Below, one piece after another: positions 26,901 through 35,089 of a stretch of DNA of 36,439 bases; position 1 is the stretch's first letter, and the number at the start of each line of letters is the position of its first letter. This stretch comes from Clostridiales bacterium. Its GTDB lineage: Bacteria > Bacillota > Clostridia > Lachnospirales > Lachnospiraceae. Where the stretch lies: NCBI GenBank assembly GCA_012518935.1, contig JAAYRE010000105.1:1-36439 (forward strand), in the 5' to 3' direction. The translations under genes and the position numbers were made by a program. The notes under the pieces were generated by a model. That model had not been told where the DNA came from, did not search any database, and saw only the letters and a program-made list of their open reading frames with translations.

Positions 26901-28034
26901 CTACTTCCATATCCTATAATTACCACTTAAGGACAATAGAGCAAAGAGATAGAGGCAGTTATCATAATAACGACGATCACCTTTTCTTAGGGGTGTATTC
27001 CAAAACAAGTCTACACATTCCCTACTGTATTTTGTATCATGGGCTGCCAGTGATGCTTGGGCATTAGTAGCTATAATAGCAACTGGATGCAGAGCCTTTT
27101 CATCCAGGATAGTGCCATCAATCTGATATACTCTATCAATCTTTCCTTTTGCAGTTTCACAAAAGAATGTCTGAATCCTATCTGCACAATCTCTTTGCCA
27201 CTGATCTTCTGCAAACCAGGCATAATCTAAACCAATGTTAGCAGGTACCCTGTATGCATCACTGTAATATCTATCTCTATTATGTCTTGTGATAGGTGTT
27301 CCATCATAGTGAGCATATTCCGGAGCAAGACCTGTTATAGGATGGCAAGCTTTATGTAGGTACTCTCTACTGGCTTTTGCAGCTTCCTTCCAAAACTCTC
27401 TATCATCTTCATTGGCCCACAAAGCAAACAACTCATAATAATGTGGCAAATGGTATGAAGGATCAGTAAAATTACAATTTGGAACAAATTTAATCAATTT
27501 ATTTGTGGGCTCCCACATAGGATCTCCAGGCTTTCCATCCTCACCTTTATGAACACATTCATGAAGAATTGCCCGAGCTTCCTTAGAATAATTATATATA
27601 CCTTCTCCATCACCCCAACGATTGGAGGCAAAAAACAAGGCCATAGCAAAGTATTCTTCTCCGTCAGGGGCAGGACCCTCAGCATTCTTGCTACCATCAG
27701 GAGCAACTGACCAGGCAAAATACCCACTGAATTCACCTTTTTCCTGCCACATATATGTCTTTGAGAACTTCCAAAGCTTGTCGAATTCCTTCTTCCAATC
27801 ATTTTGTACGCACATCATCATGCCATAAGACATTCCCTCAGTTCTTGCATCATGATTCCCTGTGTCTTCGAAGTAAGCCATATCATCTCCGACCTCATGA
27901 TAAAAACGTTCATCTTCAGAACCATAGAAGATAGTTTGATATGCATCGTCTAACTTTTTTTGAATATCTTCCTCCTTATAACCAAATTCCTTAAAGAGGT
28001 TCCTATATTCTCCTGTATAATAAGCACCTTTCAT
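26901..28034 (-). CDS. GH8 reducing-end xylose-releasing exo-oligoxylanase (Rex)
   Basis: Releases xylose from the reducing end of xylo-oligosaccharides of three or more units. The 377-residue sequence tracks the Bacillus halodurans Rex enzyme closely along its length, as I recall it: 'YYTGEYRNLFKEFGY', 'DARTEGMSYGMMM' with the acid Glu66, 'GYFAWSVAPDGSKN', 'EGPAPDGEEYFAMALFFAS', 'DPSYHLPHYYELFALWAN', 'YYSDAYRVPANIGLD' with the base Asp259, and 'ALHPVAIIATNA' with His316, the residue tied to exo action. No signal peptide: it works on imported oligosaccharides. ATG follows GAAAGGAG. First gene of a likely two-gene unit with the GH94 phosphorylase; its xylose would feed XylB. Confidence 0.94.
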   Translation of the reverse strand: MKGAYYTGEYRNLFKEFGYKEEDIQKKLDDAYQTIFYGSEDERFYHEVGDDMAYFEDTGNHDARTEGMSYGMMMCVQNDWKKEFDKLWKFSKTYMWQEKGEFSGYFAWSVAPDGSKNAEGPAPDGEEYFAMALFFASNRWGDGEGIYNYSKEARAILHECVHKGEDGKPGDPMWEPTNKLIKFVPNCNFTDPSYHLPHYYELFALWANEDDREFWKEAAKASREYLHKACHPITGLAPEYAHYDGTPITRHNRDRYYSDAYRVPANIGLDYAWFAEDQWQRDCADRIQTFFCETAKGKIDRVYQIDGTILDEKALHPVAIIATNAQASLAAHDTKYSRECVDLFWNTPLRKGDRRYYDNCLYLFALLSLSGNYRIWK

Positions 28035-28188
28035 AAAAATCTCCTTTCAACTGTGTTTGATTTGTGATAATATTACCAGGTTATTATACTTCTAATTCTA
28101 TATTAAATATGCTTATGTTACAATGTGCTTGTTTATCTTCTGTATGTTATATATTTTCCCTATCAATATCTTTATCAACCAAATTAGA

Positions 28189-29070
28189 CTACTTACTTGC
28201 CTTTTTAAGCATCTCCTTTAGCTCTTCAACAGAAAACAAGTAATGCTCATTACAGAAATGGCAATTGACCTCAATAGGTTCATTATCATCTATCATTTCT
28301 TTAATGTCTTTTTTGCCTATGGAGATTACAGCCTTTTCCACCCTTTTTCTACTACAGTTACACTCATATGCTGTGGGAGTCTTATCTAAAATCTCCAGAT
28401 CACAGTCTCCGAGAATATGCTCTAATATCATCTCGGGAGTCATATCCTTATCAAGTAATGATGTAACTCCATCCAACTTACCAATATTCTCCTCTAGTTT
28501 ACTTATAACATCTTCACTGGCAAAAGGCATCAATTGAATAATAAAACCACCTGCACGTTTTACTGTATTATCTTTATTCATTAGAACACCTAAAGCAACA
28601 CTGGATGGAACCTGTTCACTGGTTGCAAAATAATAAGTTAAGTCCTCAGCTATCTCACCGGATACAAGATCAATCTGACCCACATAGGGCTCCTTTAATC
28701 CTAAATCTTTAATTACCGACAGAAATCCTTCTCCAAGTGCACCACCAACATCTAATTTTCCTATTGGGCTAGGAGGAAGCATCACTTCTGGATTATTTAC
28801 ATATCCCTTTACTGTACCCCTGGAAGTAGCAGTAACCGTCAATCCCTTCATGGGACCGAGGCCCTTTATTTGTAATGTTAATATGTCTTTTTCTCCCTTC
28901 ATCATAATTCCCATCATAGCTCCAGCTGTAAGAAGCCTGCCAAGGGCGGCTGTTGCTATGGGACTGGTATTATGAATCTGTCTAGCATGTTCAACCATAT
29001 CTCTAGTTGTTGCTGCAAATGCACGAATTTGATTATCTGCTGCACTTGCTCTTACTATATAATCTGTCAT
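28189..29070 (-). CDS. hslO: Redox-regulated holdase chaperone Hsp33
   Basis: Hsp33 binds unfolding proteins under oxidative stress and is switched on when its zinc is released. The 293-residue protein has the full N-terminal fold ('YIVRASAADNQIRAFAATTRD', key points Y-I-V-R and I-R-A-F-A-A-T-T, 'HNTSPIATAALGRLLTAG', 'GYVNNPEV', 'YFATSEQVPS'), then the C-terminal zinc switch with Cys237-x-Cys239 and Cys270-x-x-Cys273. ATG follows AAAGGATAACC. It lies 95 bp after the methyltransferase gene on the same strand; joint transcription is possible. Confidence 0.96.
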   Translation of the reverse strand: MTDYIVRASAADNQIRAFAATTRDMVEHARQIHNTSPIATAALGRLLTAGAMMGIMMKGEKDILTLQIKGLGPMKGLTVTATSRGTVKGYVNNPEVMLPPSPIGKLDVGGALGEGFLSVIKDLGLKEPYVGQIDLVSGEIAEDLTYYFATSEQVPSSVALGVLMNKDNTVKRAGGFIIQLMPFASEDVISKLEENIGKLDGVTSLLDKDMTPEMILEHILGDCDLEILDKTPTAYECNCSRKRVEKAVISIGKKDIKEMIDDNEPIEVNCHFCNEHYLFSVEELKEMLKKASK

Positions 29071-29165
29071 TTATTGGTTATCCTTTCTATCTTTAAATTA
29101 CTTTTAAATTCAATTAATAATTCTTAATCTATTATTTATTTGCGTGTTTACTGATGGATGTTATG

Positions 29166-29939
29166 TTAAATATATAATTTATTTGATTGATGCCTTTCCC
29201 TTGCAATTACATATATTCTTTCACTATCATGTCTAGGTTTTTCATCTGTCAGCTCATGATAAGCCGCTACAAAATCCAGGTTGGCATCTTCCAAAAGCTT
29301 CTTTATGGTGGCCAAATCATATGCTTTTCTTACATGGGTTTCCTGGTGTTTACTATATAGCTGTGAGTTTGCCTCCTTGACAAACAAGGTCAGATTCACT
29401 TCATTTATCATTTCCTCAGGATAAAAGTTATTCTCCCAGATGTAATTACCAGTCTCATGATCCATATAGGTGATATTATCTCCTAGAACTTCTTTGTAGA
29501 GGTACTCTGTATCCATATCAAAGATGAATAAACCACCGGGATCTAGGTAATTGCTAACTAGGCGAAAGACCTTGCTTAAATCCTCCTTGCTTAACATGTA
29601 GTTTATGCTGTCACAGACACATATCACTGCTGCCACAGTTCCGTATAACTCAAATTCTCTCATATCTTGGCAAAGATAAAGAATACCATCATTCCTGCCT
29701 TCGCTCCTTTGTCTGGCAATAGAAAGCATTTCCTCAGACAAATCAATTCCTATCATATCATAGCCTTTATCTGCCATCATTCTTGTCATATTGCCAGTGC
29801 CACAGCCTAGCTCTAACACGAGCCCCTTGCCGATACCATGCTGCCTCAAGATCTTATCTATATAATTTGCCCATTTATCATATGGGATATGCTCCATTGA
29901 TATATCATATACTGTGGCATAGCCTATATAGTTGTCCAA
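29166..29939 (-). CDS. SAM-dependent methyltransferase, class I
   Basis: A 257-residue Rossmann-fold methyltransferase. Motif I 'VLELGCGTGNMTRMM' (41-55) and the acidic loop 'YDMIGIDLSEEML' bind S-adenosylmethionine; 'LYLCQDMREFEL' and 'AVICVCDSINYML' match motifs II and III. It belongs to the broad Methyltransf_11/25 group (YqeM-like in many Firmicutes). The start is TTG at 29939 with AAGGAG eight bases upstream. Substrate unknown: small-molecule or tRNA targets are equally possible. It lies between the mpg and hslO genes on the same strand. Confidence 0.88.
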   Translation of the reverse strand: MDNYIGYATVYDISMEHIPYDKWANYIDKILRQHGIGKGLVLELGCGTGNMTRMMADKGYDMIGIDLSEEMLSIARQRSEGRNDGILYLCQDMREFELYGTVAAVICVCDSINYMLSKEDLSKVFRLVSNYLDPGGLFIFDMDTEYLYKEVLGDNITYMDHETGNYIWENNFYPEEMINEVNLTLFVKEANSQLYSKHQETHVRKAYDLATIKKLLEDANLDFVAAYHELTDEKPRHDSERIYVIARERHQSNKLYI

Positions 29940-30061
29940 TTTTAAGGCTCCTTTCGTATTGACTTATGCCTTACATAGGTCATTTATCTTTATAGTCTTT
30001 AGGTTAAGAATTAGTATATCATTCCATTAGTTAGTTTAACAAGTGTTAGAATACCATTTTA

Positions 30062-30676
30062 TTAAACTTTTACCGATACATAGTTGTTATCTTTTATATA
30101 AAATCGCCATAGATAATCTTTGGCTTCCTCAGCATAATCAATACCTATACGTTTAGCAGCTACAATATCGAAACCTTCATCTACTCCTTCCAATACATAT
30201 AGCTTGTTTCCACACATATCAAGACCATTTAAGCTTCTATCAATGGCTAAGGCTTTGCACAATTTCCCTGGACCGTTACTGATCCCCCTTACCTGATTTT
30301 TACTCAATAAATCATAAGGCTTATTATACCTATTTTGTGTCATAATATCTATTCCCTCAATTGGCTCTACACCTCTTATAAGAACTGCTTGTGGAACTGC
30401 CTCTTCATTGGTTACAATATTGAAGCAGTTGTACATACCATAAATTAAATATACATAAGCAAACCCTGGCCCCCCATACATTACTTCTACCCTTGGAGTT
30501 CTTCTTCCTCCATAAGAATGGGCTGCCTTGTCTATGACACCCATATATGCTTCGGTTTCAACAATTTTTGTAATGATTTCATGACCATTGATTTTATGCA
30601 CCAGAAGCTTACCTAGGAGATCCTTAGCAACAATTATTGAGTCTCTATTATAAAATTCCCTATTTAACTTATTCAT
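30062..30676 (-). CDS. 3-methyladenine (alkyladenine) DNA glycosylase, AAG/Mpg family
   Basis: Starts base-excision repair by removing alkylated or deaminated purines. The 204-residue protein shows the AAG landmarks: 'FYNRDSIIVAKDLLGKLLV', 'IVETEAYMG' with the catalytic Glu42 and Tyr44, 'AAHSYGGRRTPR' with His53, 'MYGGPGFAYVYLIYGMYNCFNIVT' (quoted in part; the P-G-x-A-Y-V-Y-x-I-Y-G-M signature at 70-81), and 'ISNGPGKLCKALAI'. ATG follows GGGAGG. It has its own promoter at 30718-30747. Confidence 0.95.
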   Translation of the reverse strand: MNKLNREFYNRDSIIVAKDLLGKLLVHKINGHEIITKIVETEAYMGVIDKAAHSYGGRRTPRVEVMYGGPGFAYVYLIYGMYNCFNIVTNEEAVPQAVLIRGVEPIEGIDIMTQNRYNKPYDLLSKNQVRGISNGPGKLCKALAIDRSLNGLDMCGNKLYVLEGVDEGFDIVAAKRIGIDYAEEAKDYLWRFYIKDNNYVSVKV

Positions 30677-30717
30677 GGGGAAGCCTCCCTAACTTTATAA
30701 TAAAATTTATATCAATC

Positions 30718-30747
30718 ATAATATCATAGTGTACCAATATATTACAA
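30718..30747 (-). promoter_or_regulatory. Promoter of the alkyladenine glycosylase gene
   Basis: Minus strand TTGTAA (30747-30742), an 18-base spacer, TATTAT (30723-30718) preceded by TG one base upstream (extended -10). Confidence 0.6.
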
Positions 30748-30797
30748 TCCATATTCCCTTAATCCTCTCATAGCTAAAGTAATTACTTAATAAAGAA

Positions 30798-30822
30798 GGG
30801 TTGCCATGTTTATTGGCAACCC
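30798..30822 (-). terminator. Terminator of xylB
   Basis: GGGTTGCCA (30798-30806) and TGGCAACCC (30814-30822) form a perfect 9-bp stem with a 7-base loop; TTCTTTATT follows on the minus strand, just after xylB. Confidence 0.8.
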
Positions 30823-30869
30823 CCTGTATTATAAAACATCCTTATCTTTCATTGATTTATTAAGCAAAT

Positions 30870-32339
30870 CTATACCATCTTATCGAACATATCCTTTAAG
30901 CTCGGATATAATTCTTTGAATACTTCATACTTCTTGTTGTAAAGCTCTACAATCTCAGGATCCTGCTCAGTGGTATCGATTACCTTAATAAGCTTATCTG
31001 TGGCTTCCTCAACACTGGCATACTTGCCACAACCTACTGCTGCAAGGATAGCTGCACCAAATGCAGGTCCTTCCTCAGAGTTAATCTTATCTACTTTAAC
31101 ATCTAATACATTGGCTACTATCTGACACCAGAGAGGGCTCTTTGCTCCGCCTCCATTAATTCTGGTTCTCTCCACCTTAACTCCTAGGGATTTTGCTATC
31201 TCGTAAGAATCACGAAGGGCAAAGGCTACACCTTCCAAAACAGCTTGGGTCATATCTGCACGGCTAGTATCCATGGTCATACCGATAAATGTTCCCCTTG
31301 CATTAGGATTATTATGTGGTGTTCTTTCACCCATGAGATAAGGTAGGAAGTATACATTATTCTCACCAAGCTTTGTGATTTCCTTCTGCTCCTTGCCATA
31401 ATCCTTGGTTCCGATTATTTCGTCCATCCACCATTTATTACATGCTGCTGCTGAGAGCATAACACCCATAAAATGATACTTTCCATCAGCATGGCAGAAA
31501 GCATGGAGGGCATTCTTATCATCTACTGCAAATTCCTGTGAGGAGATAAATACCACACCAGAGGTTCCTAGGGATATGTTACATTTACCTACTCCAACAG
31601 TACCTGTACCTACTGCTGCTACTGCTTGATCCCCACCACCTGCTATCACCTTTATACTGGTAGGAAGACCCAGCTCATCTGCTGCCTTCTGGCTTAAATT
31701 ACCAACAACTTCATAGGATTCAAATACTTGTGCCATCTGTTCTTCCTTAAGACCGCATATATCAAGCATCTCCTTAGACCAAGCTTTATTCTTTACATCA
31801 AATAATAGCATTCCGGATGCGTCCGATACATCAGTACAATGAACTCCAGAAAGCATATACGCAATATAGTCCTTAGGTAACATTACCTTCTTGATCTTGG
31901 CAAAATTCTCAGGCTCATGCTTCTTAACCCATAGAAGCTTTGGAGCTGTAAATCCTGTCAGTGCCATATTGGCAGTATAAGAAGAAATCTTCTCTCTTCC
32001 TATCTCATTATTAAGATAATCACACTCAGCTTGAGTACGTCCATCATTCCATAAAATTGCAGGGCGAATAACCTTGTCATCCTCGTCTAAAATTACCATA
32101 CCATGCATCTGTCCGCTGAAGCTGATTCCGTCTATTTCATCTTTATTACAATCCTTAGTTAATTCCTTAATACCATCAACTAAAGCACTGTACCAATCCT
32201 CTGGATTTTGCTCTGACCAGCCAGGCTTTGGAAAATATAAAGGATACTCCCTTGTAACGATACTTTTAATCTGTCCTACTTCATCCATCAGTAATAACTT
32301 GACGGAGGATGTACCTAAATCAACACCTATATACAACAT
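30870..32339 (-). CDS. xylB: Xylulokinase
   Basis: Phosphorylates D-xylulose to xylulose 5-phosphate, the entry to the pentose phosphate pathway. A 489-residue FGGY-family kinase: 'YIGVDLGTSSVKLLLMD' (3-19) for phosphate binding, 'GISFSGQMHGMV' (71-82) typical of xylulokinases, 'WNDGRTQAEC', the catalytic base Asp237 in 'VIAGGGDQAVAAVGTG', 'ERTPHNNPNARG' and 'INGGGAKSPLWCQIVANV'. ATG follows GAAAGGAG. It is divergent from the ROK regulator. Its promoter (32422-32450) is embedded in a large inverted repeat, so xylose-responsive repression is expected. xylA is not in the window. Confidence 0.96.
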   Translation of the reverse strand: MLYIGVDLGTSSVKLLLMDEVGQIKSIVTREYPLYFPKPGWSEQNPEDWYSALVDGIKELTKDCNKDEIDGISFSGQMHGMVILDEDDKVIRPAILWNDGRTQAECDYLNNEIGREKISSYTANMALTGFTAPKLLWVKKHEPENFAKIKKVMLPKDYIAYMLSGVHCTDVSDASGMLLFDVKNKAWSKEMLDICGLKEEQMAQVFESYEVVGNLSQKAADELGLPTSIKVIAGGGDQAVAAVGTGTVGVGKCNISLGTSGVVFISSQEFAVDDKNALHAFCHADGKYHFMGVMLSAAACNKWWMDEIIGTKDYGKEQKEITKLGENNVYFLPYLMGERTPHNNPNARGTFIGMTMDTSRADMTQAVLEGVAFALRDSYEIAKSLGVKVERTRINGGGAKSPLWCQIVANVLDVKVDKINSEEGPAFGAAILAAVGCGKYASVEEATDKLIKVIDTTEQDPEIVELYNKKYEVFKELYPSLKDMFDKMV

Positions 32340-32403
32340 CTGTGTATTACTCCTTTCATTCTATGAAATTTGGAAATCTAATATTATTTTACTTGTTTGA
32401 TGA

Positions 32404-32441
32404 GTAAACTATATTAACTTAAATATATCAACATGGTTTAC
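32404..32441. promoter_or_regulatory. Candidate XylR operator: 38-bp inverted repeat
   Basis: GTAAACTATATTAACT at the left is matched by the complement of the right arm, GTAAACCATGTTGATA, with 12 of 16 positions equal and GTAAAC/GTTTAC at the ends. It covers the xylB -10 and most of its spacer, in the shared xylB/xylR promoter region. The divergent ROK gene makes its product the likely binder. Confidence 0.6.
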
Positions 32442-32450
32442 TTATGTCAA
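32422..32450 (-). promoter_or_regulatory. Sigma-A promoter of xylB
   Basis: Minus strand TTGACA (32450-32445), exactly 17 bases, TATATT (32427-32422), about 80 bases before the xylB ATG. Confidence 0.85.
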
Positions 32451-32559
32451 GGAGCAAGTCTTCTTAATGTAAGGCCCTAATTATTCTTTCCAAAAAAGGC
32501 TTTCTGTGATACTATGAATTACATGAAATGTATTTATAAAAATTTATTATAGAAATCTA

Positions 32560-32568
32560 TGTTATACT
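32560..32568 (+). promoter_or_regulatory. Extended -10 promoter of the ROK regulator gene
   Basis: TGTTATACT: TG one base upstream of TATACT (32563-32568). No recognisable -35. It lies about 44 bases before the chosen ATG. Confidence 0.45.
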
Positions 32569-32611
32569 AGCAATATAGTGTTAAATTGAAAACAGATGAA
32601 GGGTGAATTTT

Positions 32612-33784
32612 ATGGTTACAGGTAGTAAGGAACTTATACGGGATATAAATACACACTTGGTATTGGAGACTATTATAAATCAAGCTTCCATATCAAGAGC
32701 AGCCACTGCAAAGTTACTTGGACTAACTAAGGCTACTGTGTCAGCAATTGTACAGGATCTAATAAGTCGCAAGCTGGTAATAGAGATTGGCAGTGATGAT
32801 ACAAGCCTAGGTAGGAAACCTATCCTCCTTAGTCTGAATAAGAAGGCCGGTTATGTTGTATCTATAGACCTGGGTGTTGATACCATATCTGCCCTGCTAT
32901 CTGATTTGGCAGGTGAAGATTGTAGCCTTAAGCAAATCCGTACTCCAAGAAGTTCATCCAACATGGTAAATGAAATAATAAAACTAATTGAGTCCATGAA
33001 CCTTCCGACAAATTCTCCTTATGGGTTGGTAGGAATTACTCTTGGTATTCATGGTGTAACCATAGATAAGCAGGTATCCTTTGCACCTTATTATAATTTA
33101 TCAGGAGCAAATCTAGTAGAAGGTCTAGGTGACCATTTTGATGTTCCTATATATATAGAAAACGAAGCTAACTTATCAGCAATAGGTGAAAAGACTTTCC
33201 AATACGATTATAACAACATAGCCAATATCAGCGTTCATTCAGGAATCGGTCTTGGTATTATTATAGATGGCCAGCTCTATACAGGATATAATGGCAGAGC
33301 AGGTGAATTTGGTCATACAATTGTTGAGATTGATGGCAGAGAGTGTCCCTGTGGTAATCATGGTTGCTTAGAGCAATATGTATCTGAGCGGGTACTTTTA
33401 CAAGAATTTACTAGATTGAAGGGGTTAAAGGAAGAAGAAGTGGATTTTAGTACTTTCAGCAAATTTTATGAAGAAAATGATCCCATGGCCCAACAGATAA
33501 TGGAACAATTTATCAAATACATGTCCGTAGGAATCAATAACATACTTAATGCCTATAATCCTGAAATCGTAGTAATTAATAGCTCCTTTACCATTCATTT
33601 TCCTGGGGTAGTTAAAAAAATAGAAGATTCCCTAAAGAGTAAAATGAACAGCTATGTGGAGATAGTCCCCTCTGTGCTACAGGATACTTCGATCCTACTT
33701 GGTGGTGCCTGTGTGGCAATTAAGGGTTTCTTAGGAATCAATAATCTAAAACTCAATAACAAAAAATATCAATCACCATTTTAA
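32612..33784 (+). CDS. xylR: ROK-family repressor, XylR type
   Basis: A 390-residue repressor with an N-terminal winged helix ('SISRAATAKLLGLTKATVSAIVQDLISRKLVIE', key points A-T-A-K-L-L-G-L-T-K-A-T-V-S, about residues 26-40), an ATP-like loop 'VSIDLGVDTISALLSDL', the ROK signature 'GIGLGIIIDGQLYTGYNGRAGEFGH' (key points G-x-G-L-G-I and G-x-A-G-E-F-G-H) and the zinc motif CPCGNHGCLE. Most such proteins repress sugar operons and release DNA on binding the sugar; xylose is the likely effector given xylB next door. The ATG at 32612 is preferred over GTG at 32603, because AAGGGTG is well spaced for the ATG and overlaps the GTG. Confidence 0.9.
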   Translation: MVTGSKELIRDINTHLVLETIINQASISRAATAKLLGLTKATVSAIVQDLISRKLVIEIGSDDTSLGRKPILLSLNKKAGYVVSIDLGVDTISALLSDLAGEDCSLKQIRTPRSSSNMVNEIIKLIESMNLPTNSPYGLVGITLGIHGVTIDKQVSFAPYYNLSGANLVEGLGDHFDVPIYIENEANLSAIGEKTFQYDYNNIANISVHSGIGLGIIIDGQLYTGYNGRAGEFGHTIVEIDGRECPCGNHGCLEQYVSERVLLQEFTRLKGLKEEEVDFSTFSKFYEENDPMAQQIMEQFIKYMSVGINNILNAYNPEIVVINSSFTIHFPGVVKKIEDSLKSKMNSYVEIVPSVLQDTSILLGGACVAIKGFLGINNLKLNNKKYQSPF

Positions 33785-33872
33785 GGATATGATATTCTGG
33801 ATATGATTTAAGATCAATAAAATTTTTCTAGTATATGACATTTTTTATTTAGGGAATATTTTATGTAAGAAT

Positions 33873-33923
33873 AAGCTGTACACGTTCGGTGTAACATACC
33901 ATTAATGCACAGCTTTGTTTTAA
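33873..33923 (+). terminator. Terminator of xylR
   Basis: AAGCTGT (33873-33879) pairs with ACAGCTT (33909-33915), with an inner ACAC-GTTCG-GTGT stem, followed by TGTTTTAATT. Confidence 0.65.
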
Positions 33924-33977
33924 TTCACCTTAATCCTATAACCTTAGAATAATTTAATGTATAAAAGGTGTACTAAT

Positions 33978-34151
33978 CTAGTATCCTGTGTCCAAAACCT
34001 CTTTTGTATCTTCATCTATAACCATGTATCCTAAGTATTCCTCTCCCCTAAAGGCCACATAGATATTAAGTAAAGGCGGAGTATCCATATCTTCCGATAC
34101 CCTTCCACGAAATATAACTACATCATCTACTTCAGTAAACGAATTAATGGT
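33978..34151 (-). pseudogene. 3' remnant of an unidentified gene
   Basis: On the minus strand about 57 codons read as good protein-like sequence ending at TAG (33978-33980): '...FTEVDDVVIFRGRV', 'PPLLNIYVAFRGEEYLGYM', 'VIDEDTKEVLDTGY'. In frame, a TAA at 34155-34157 closes it upstream and there is no start codon with a ribosome site. The only internal ATG would leave about 36 residues. It looks like the C-terminal end of a beta-rich protein whose 5' part was lost. Family not recognised. Confidence 0.55.
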
Positions 34152-34179
34152 ATGTTATATCAATATTAAATATCAAAGC

Positions 34180-34230
34180 AGAGAGTGTTACAAAACTTAT
34201 TTTTTTGTTTATAACACTCTCTATTTTATT
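34180..34230 (+). terminator. Orphan hairpin with T-rich tail
   Basis: AGAGAGTGTTA (34180-34190) and TAACACTCTCT (34212-34222) form a perfect 11-bp stem with a T-rich loop, followed by ATTTTATT. No intact + gene lies directly upstream; it may mark a lost gene or stop xylR read-through. Confidence 0.5.
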
Positions 34231-34429
34231 ATAATTATAAACTTCACACTTGAATTTTATCTATTCATCTTGCTTATTCGATATTTGGCAGTAATCAAAT
34301 CATTGCATAGCTCATTTTATAAAATTATTAACGAAAAGGATTTATTAAATTTATTTAAATACATGCGGAGAAATTAACATCAACTAATTGTTTATTATAT
34401 CTAATAAATTTTTATTGTAGCATTAATTA

Positions 34430-35032
34430 TTAGTTTGCGTAAGAAATGTCAAAAGTCGTCTCCTGAGATGGTTTAGTGCATGTACCAATACGTTCATGGT
34501 GAATCGTTCCATCATTTCCGTCAGTTGAAATCCATAATACATCAGCATATACATCATAATTCCAACCTCTCATATACCATGTTAAGTTATATCTTCCAGG
34601 CGTTGTGAAACCACACGACCAAACCTGCCCTTTTGATAAAGTGACAGTATCGGTACGTGCTACACTACCACGAACGGCTGAATCCGATATTCCAAGCGAT
34701 ATGGAAAAAGAGGATGTAGTAGATTCTGTTTTAGTACAGTCCACTGTTAAAGTATAATCTGGACTTGTGCCAGCTACAAATTGCACTGTTGTCCCATATA
34801 TATAAGCAAACTTATAGTCAAAACCTGTAAATGATGTGGTTGTATTCGGAGGATAACATACTTCTTTGGCTAATATTGTCATCGGACTCACTCTATAATC
34901 AGTAGAACCAGAATTGGACATATTGTCAATTGATTGTCCGTTAGGTAATAATCCGTTATGAGATACTGTAGTAGGTTGTGCATAATTCTTGTCATTTGCA
35001 TTTGCAGTTGTTACAGGCAAAAGTATAAGCAT
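34430..35032 (-). CDS. Secreted beta-rich protein of unknown family, 5' end frameshifted
   Basis: 200 codons from the internal ATG at 35032. The mature part has Thr/Ser-rich strands ('YTLTVDCTKTESTTSSFSIS', 'VTLSKGQVWSCGF', 'YNLTWYMRGWNYDVYADVLW') suggesting a small beta-sandwich; the family is not recognised. The internal ATG has no ribosome site and gives only half a signal peptide. A proper start, ATG at 35076 behind AAGGAG, begins MKKIF... but hits TGA after 10 codons. It is followed by seven A. One extra A would give MKKNIHKVICLILCC joined in frame to MLILLPVTTANA, a complete signal peptide with an Ala-Asn-Ala cleavage site (215 residues in all). This may be a true frameshift, a phase-variable tract, slippage or a base-call error. 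It is downstream of, and coupled to, the 193-aa gene. Confidence 0.7.
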   Translation of the reverse strand: MLILLPVTTANANDKNYAQPTTVSHNGLLPNGQSIDNMSNSGSTDYRVSPMTILAKEVCYPPNTTTSFTGFDYKFAYIYGTTVQFVAGTSPDYTLTVDCTKTESTTSSFSISLGISDSAVRGSVARTDTVTLSKGQVWSCGFTTPGRYNLTWYMRGWNYDVYADVLWISTDGNDGTIHHERIGTCTKPSQETTFDISYAN

Positions 35033-35089
35033 GCAACATAATATCAGACATATAACTTTATGAATATTTTTTTCATTTACATATCTCCT

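Larger units (their letters stand above)
33785..34429. other. 645-bp region with terminators and a gene remnant, no intact gene
   Basis: It contains the xylR terminator (33873-33923), a decayed coding remnant on the minus strand (33978-34151) and a second hairpin (34180-34230). A short + frame at 34147-34377 is low-complexity Ile/Phe/Leu/Tyr-rich sequence without a ribosome site and crosses the hairpin, so it is not called. The DNA beyond 34230 is very AT-rich. Confidence 0.6.

Noticed and set aside
34147-34377. 76-codon + strand frame rich in Ile, Phe, Tyr and Leu
   Set aside because: No ribosome site, low-complexity composition expected of AT-rich DNA, and it spans a strong hairpin.
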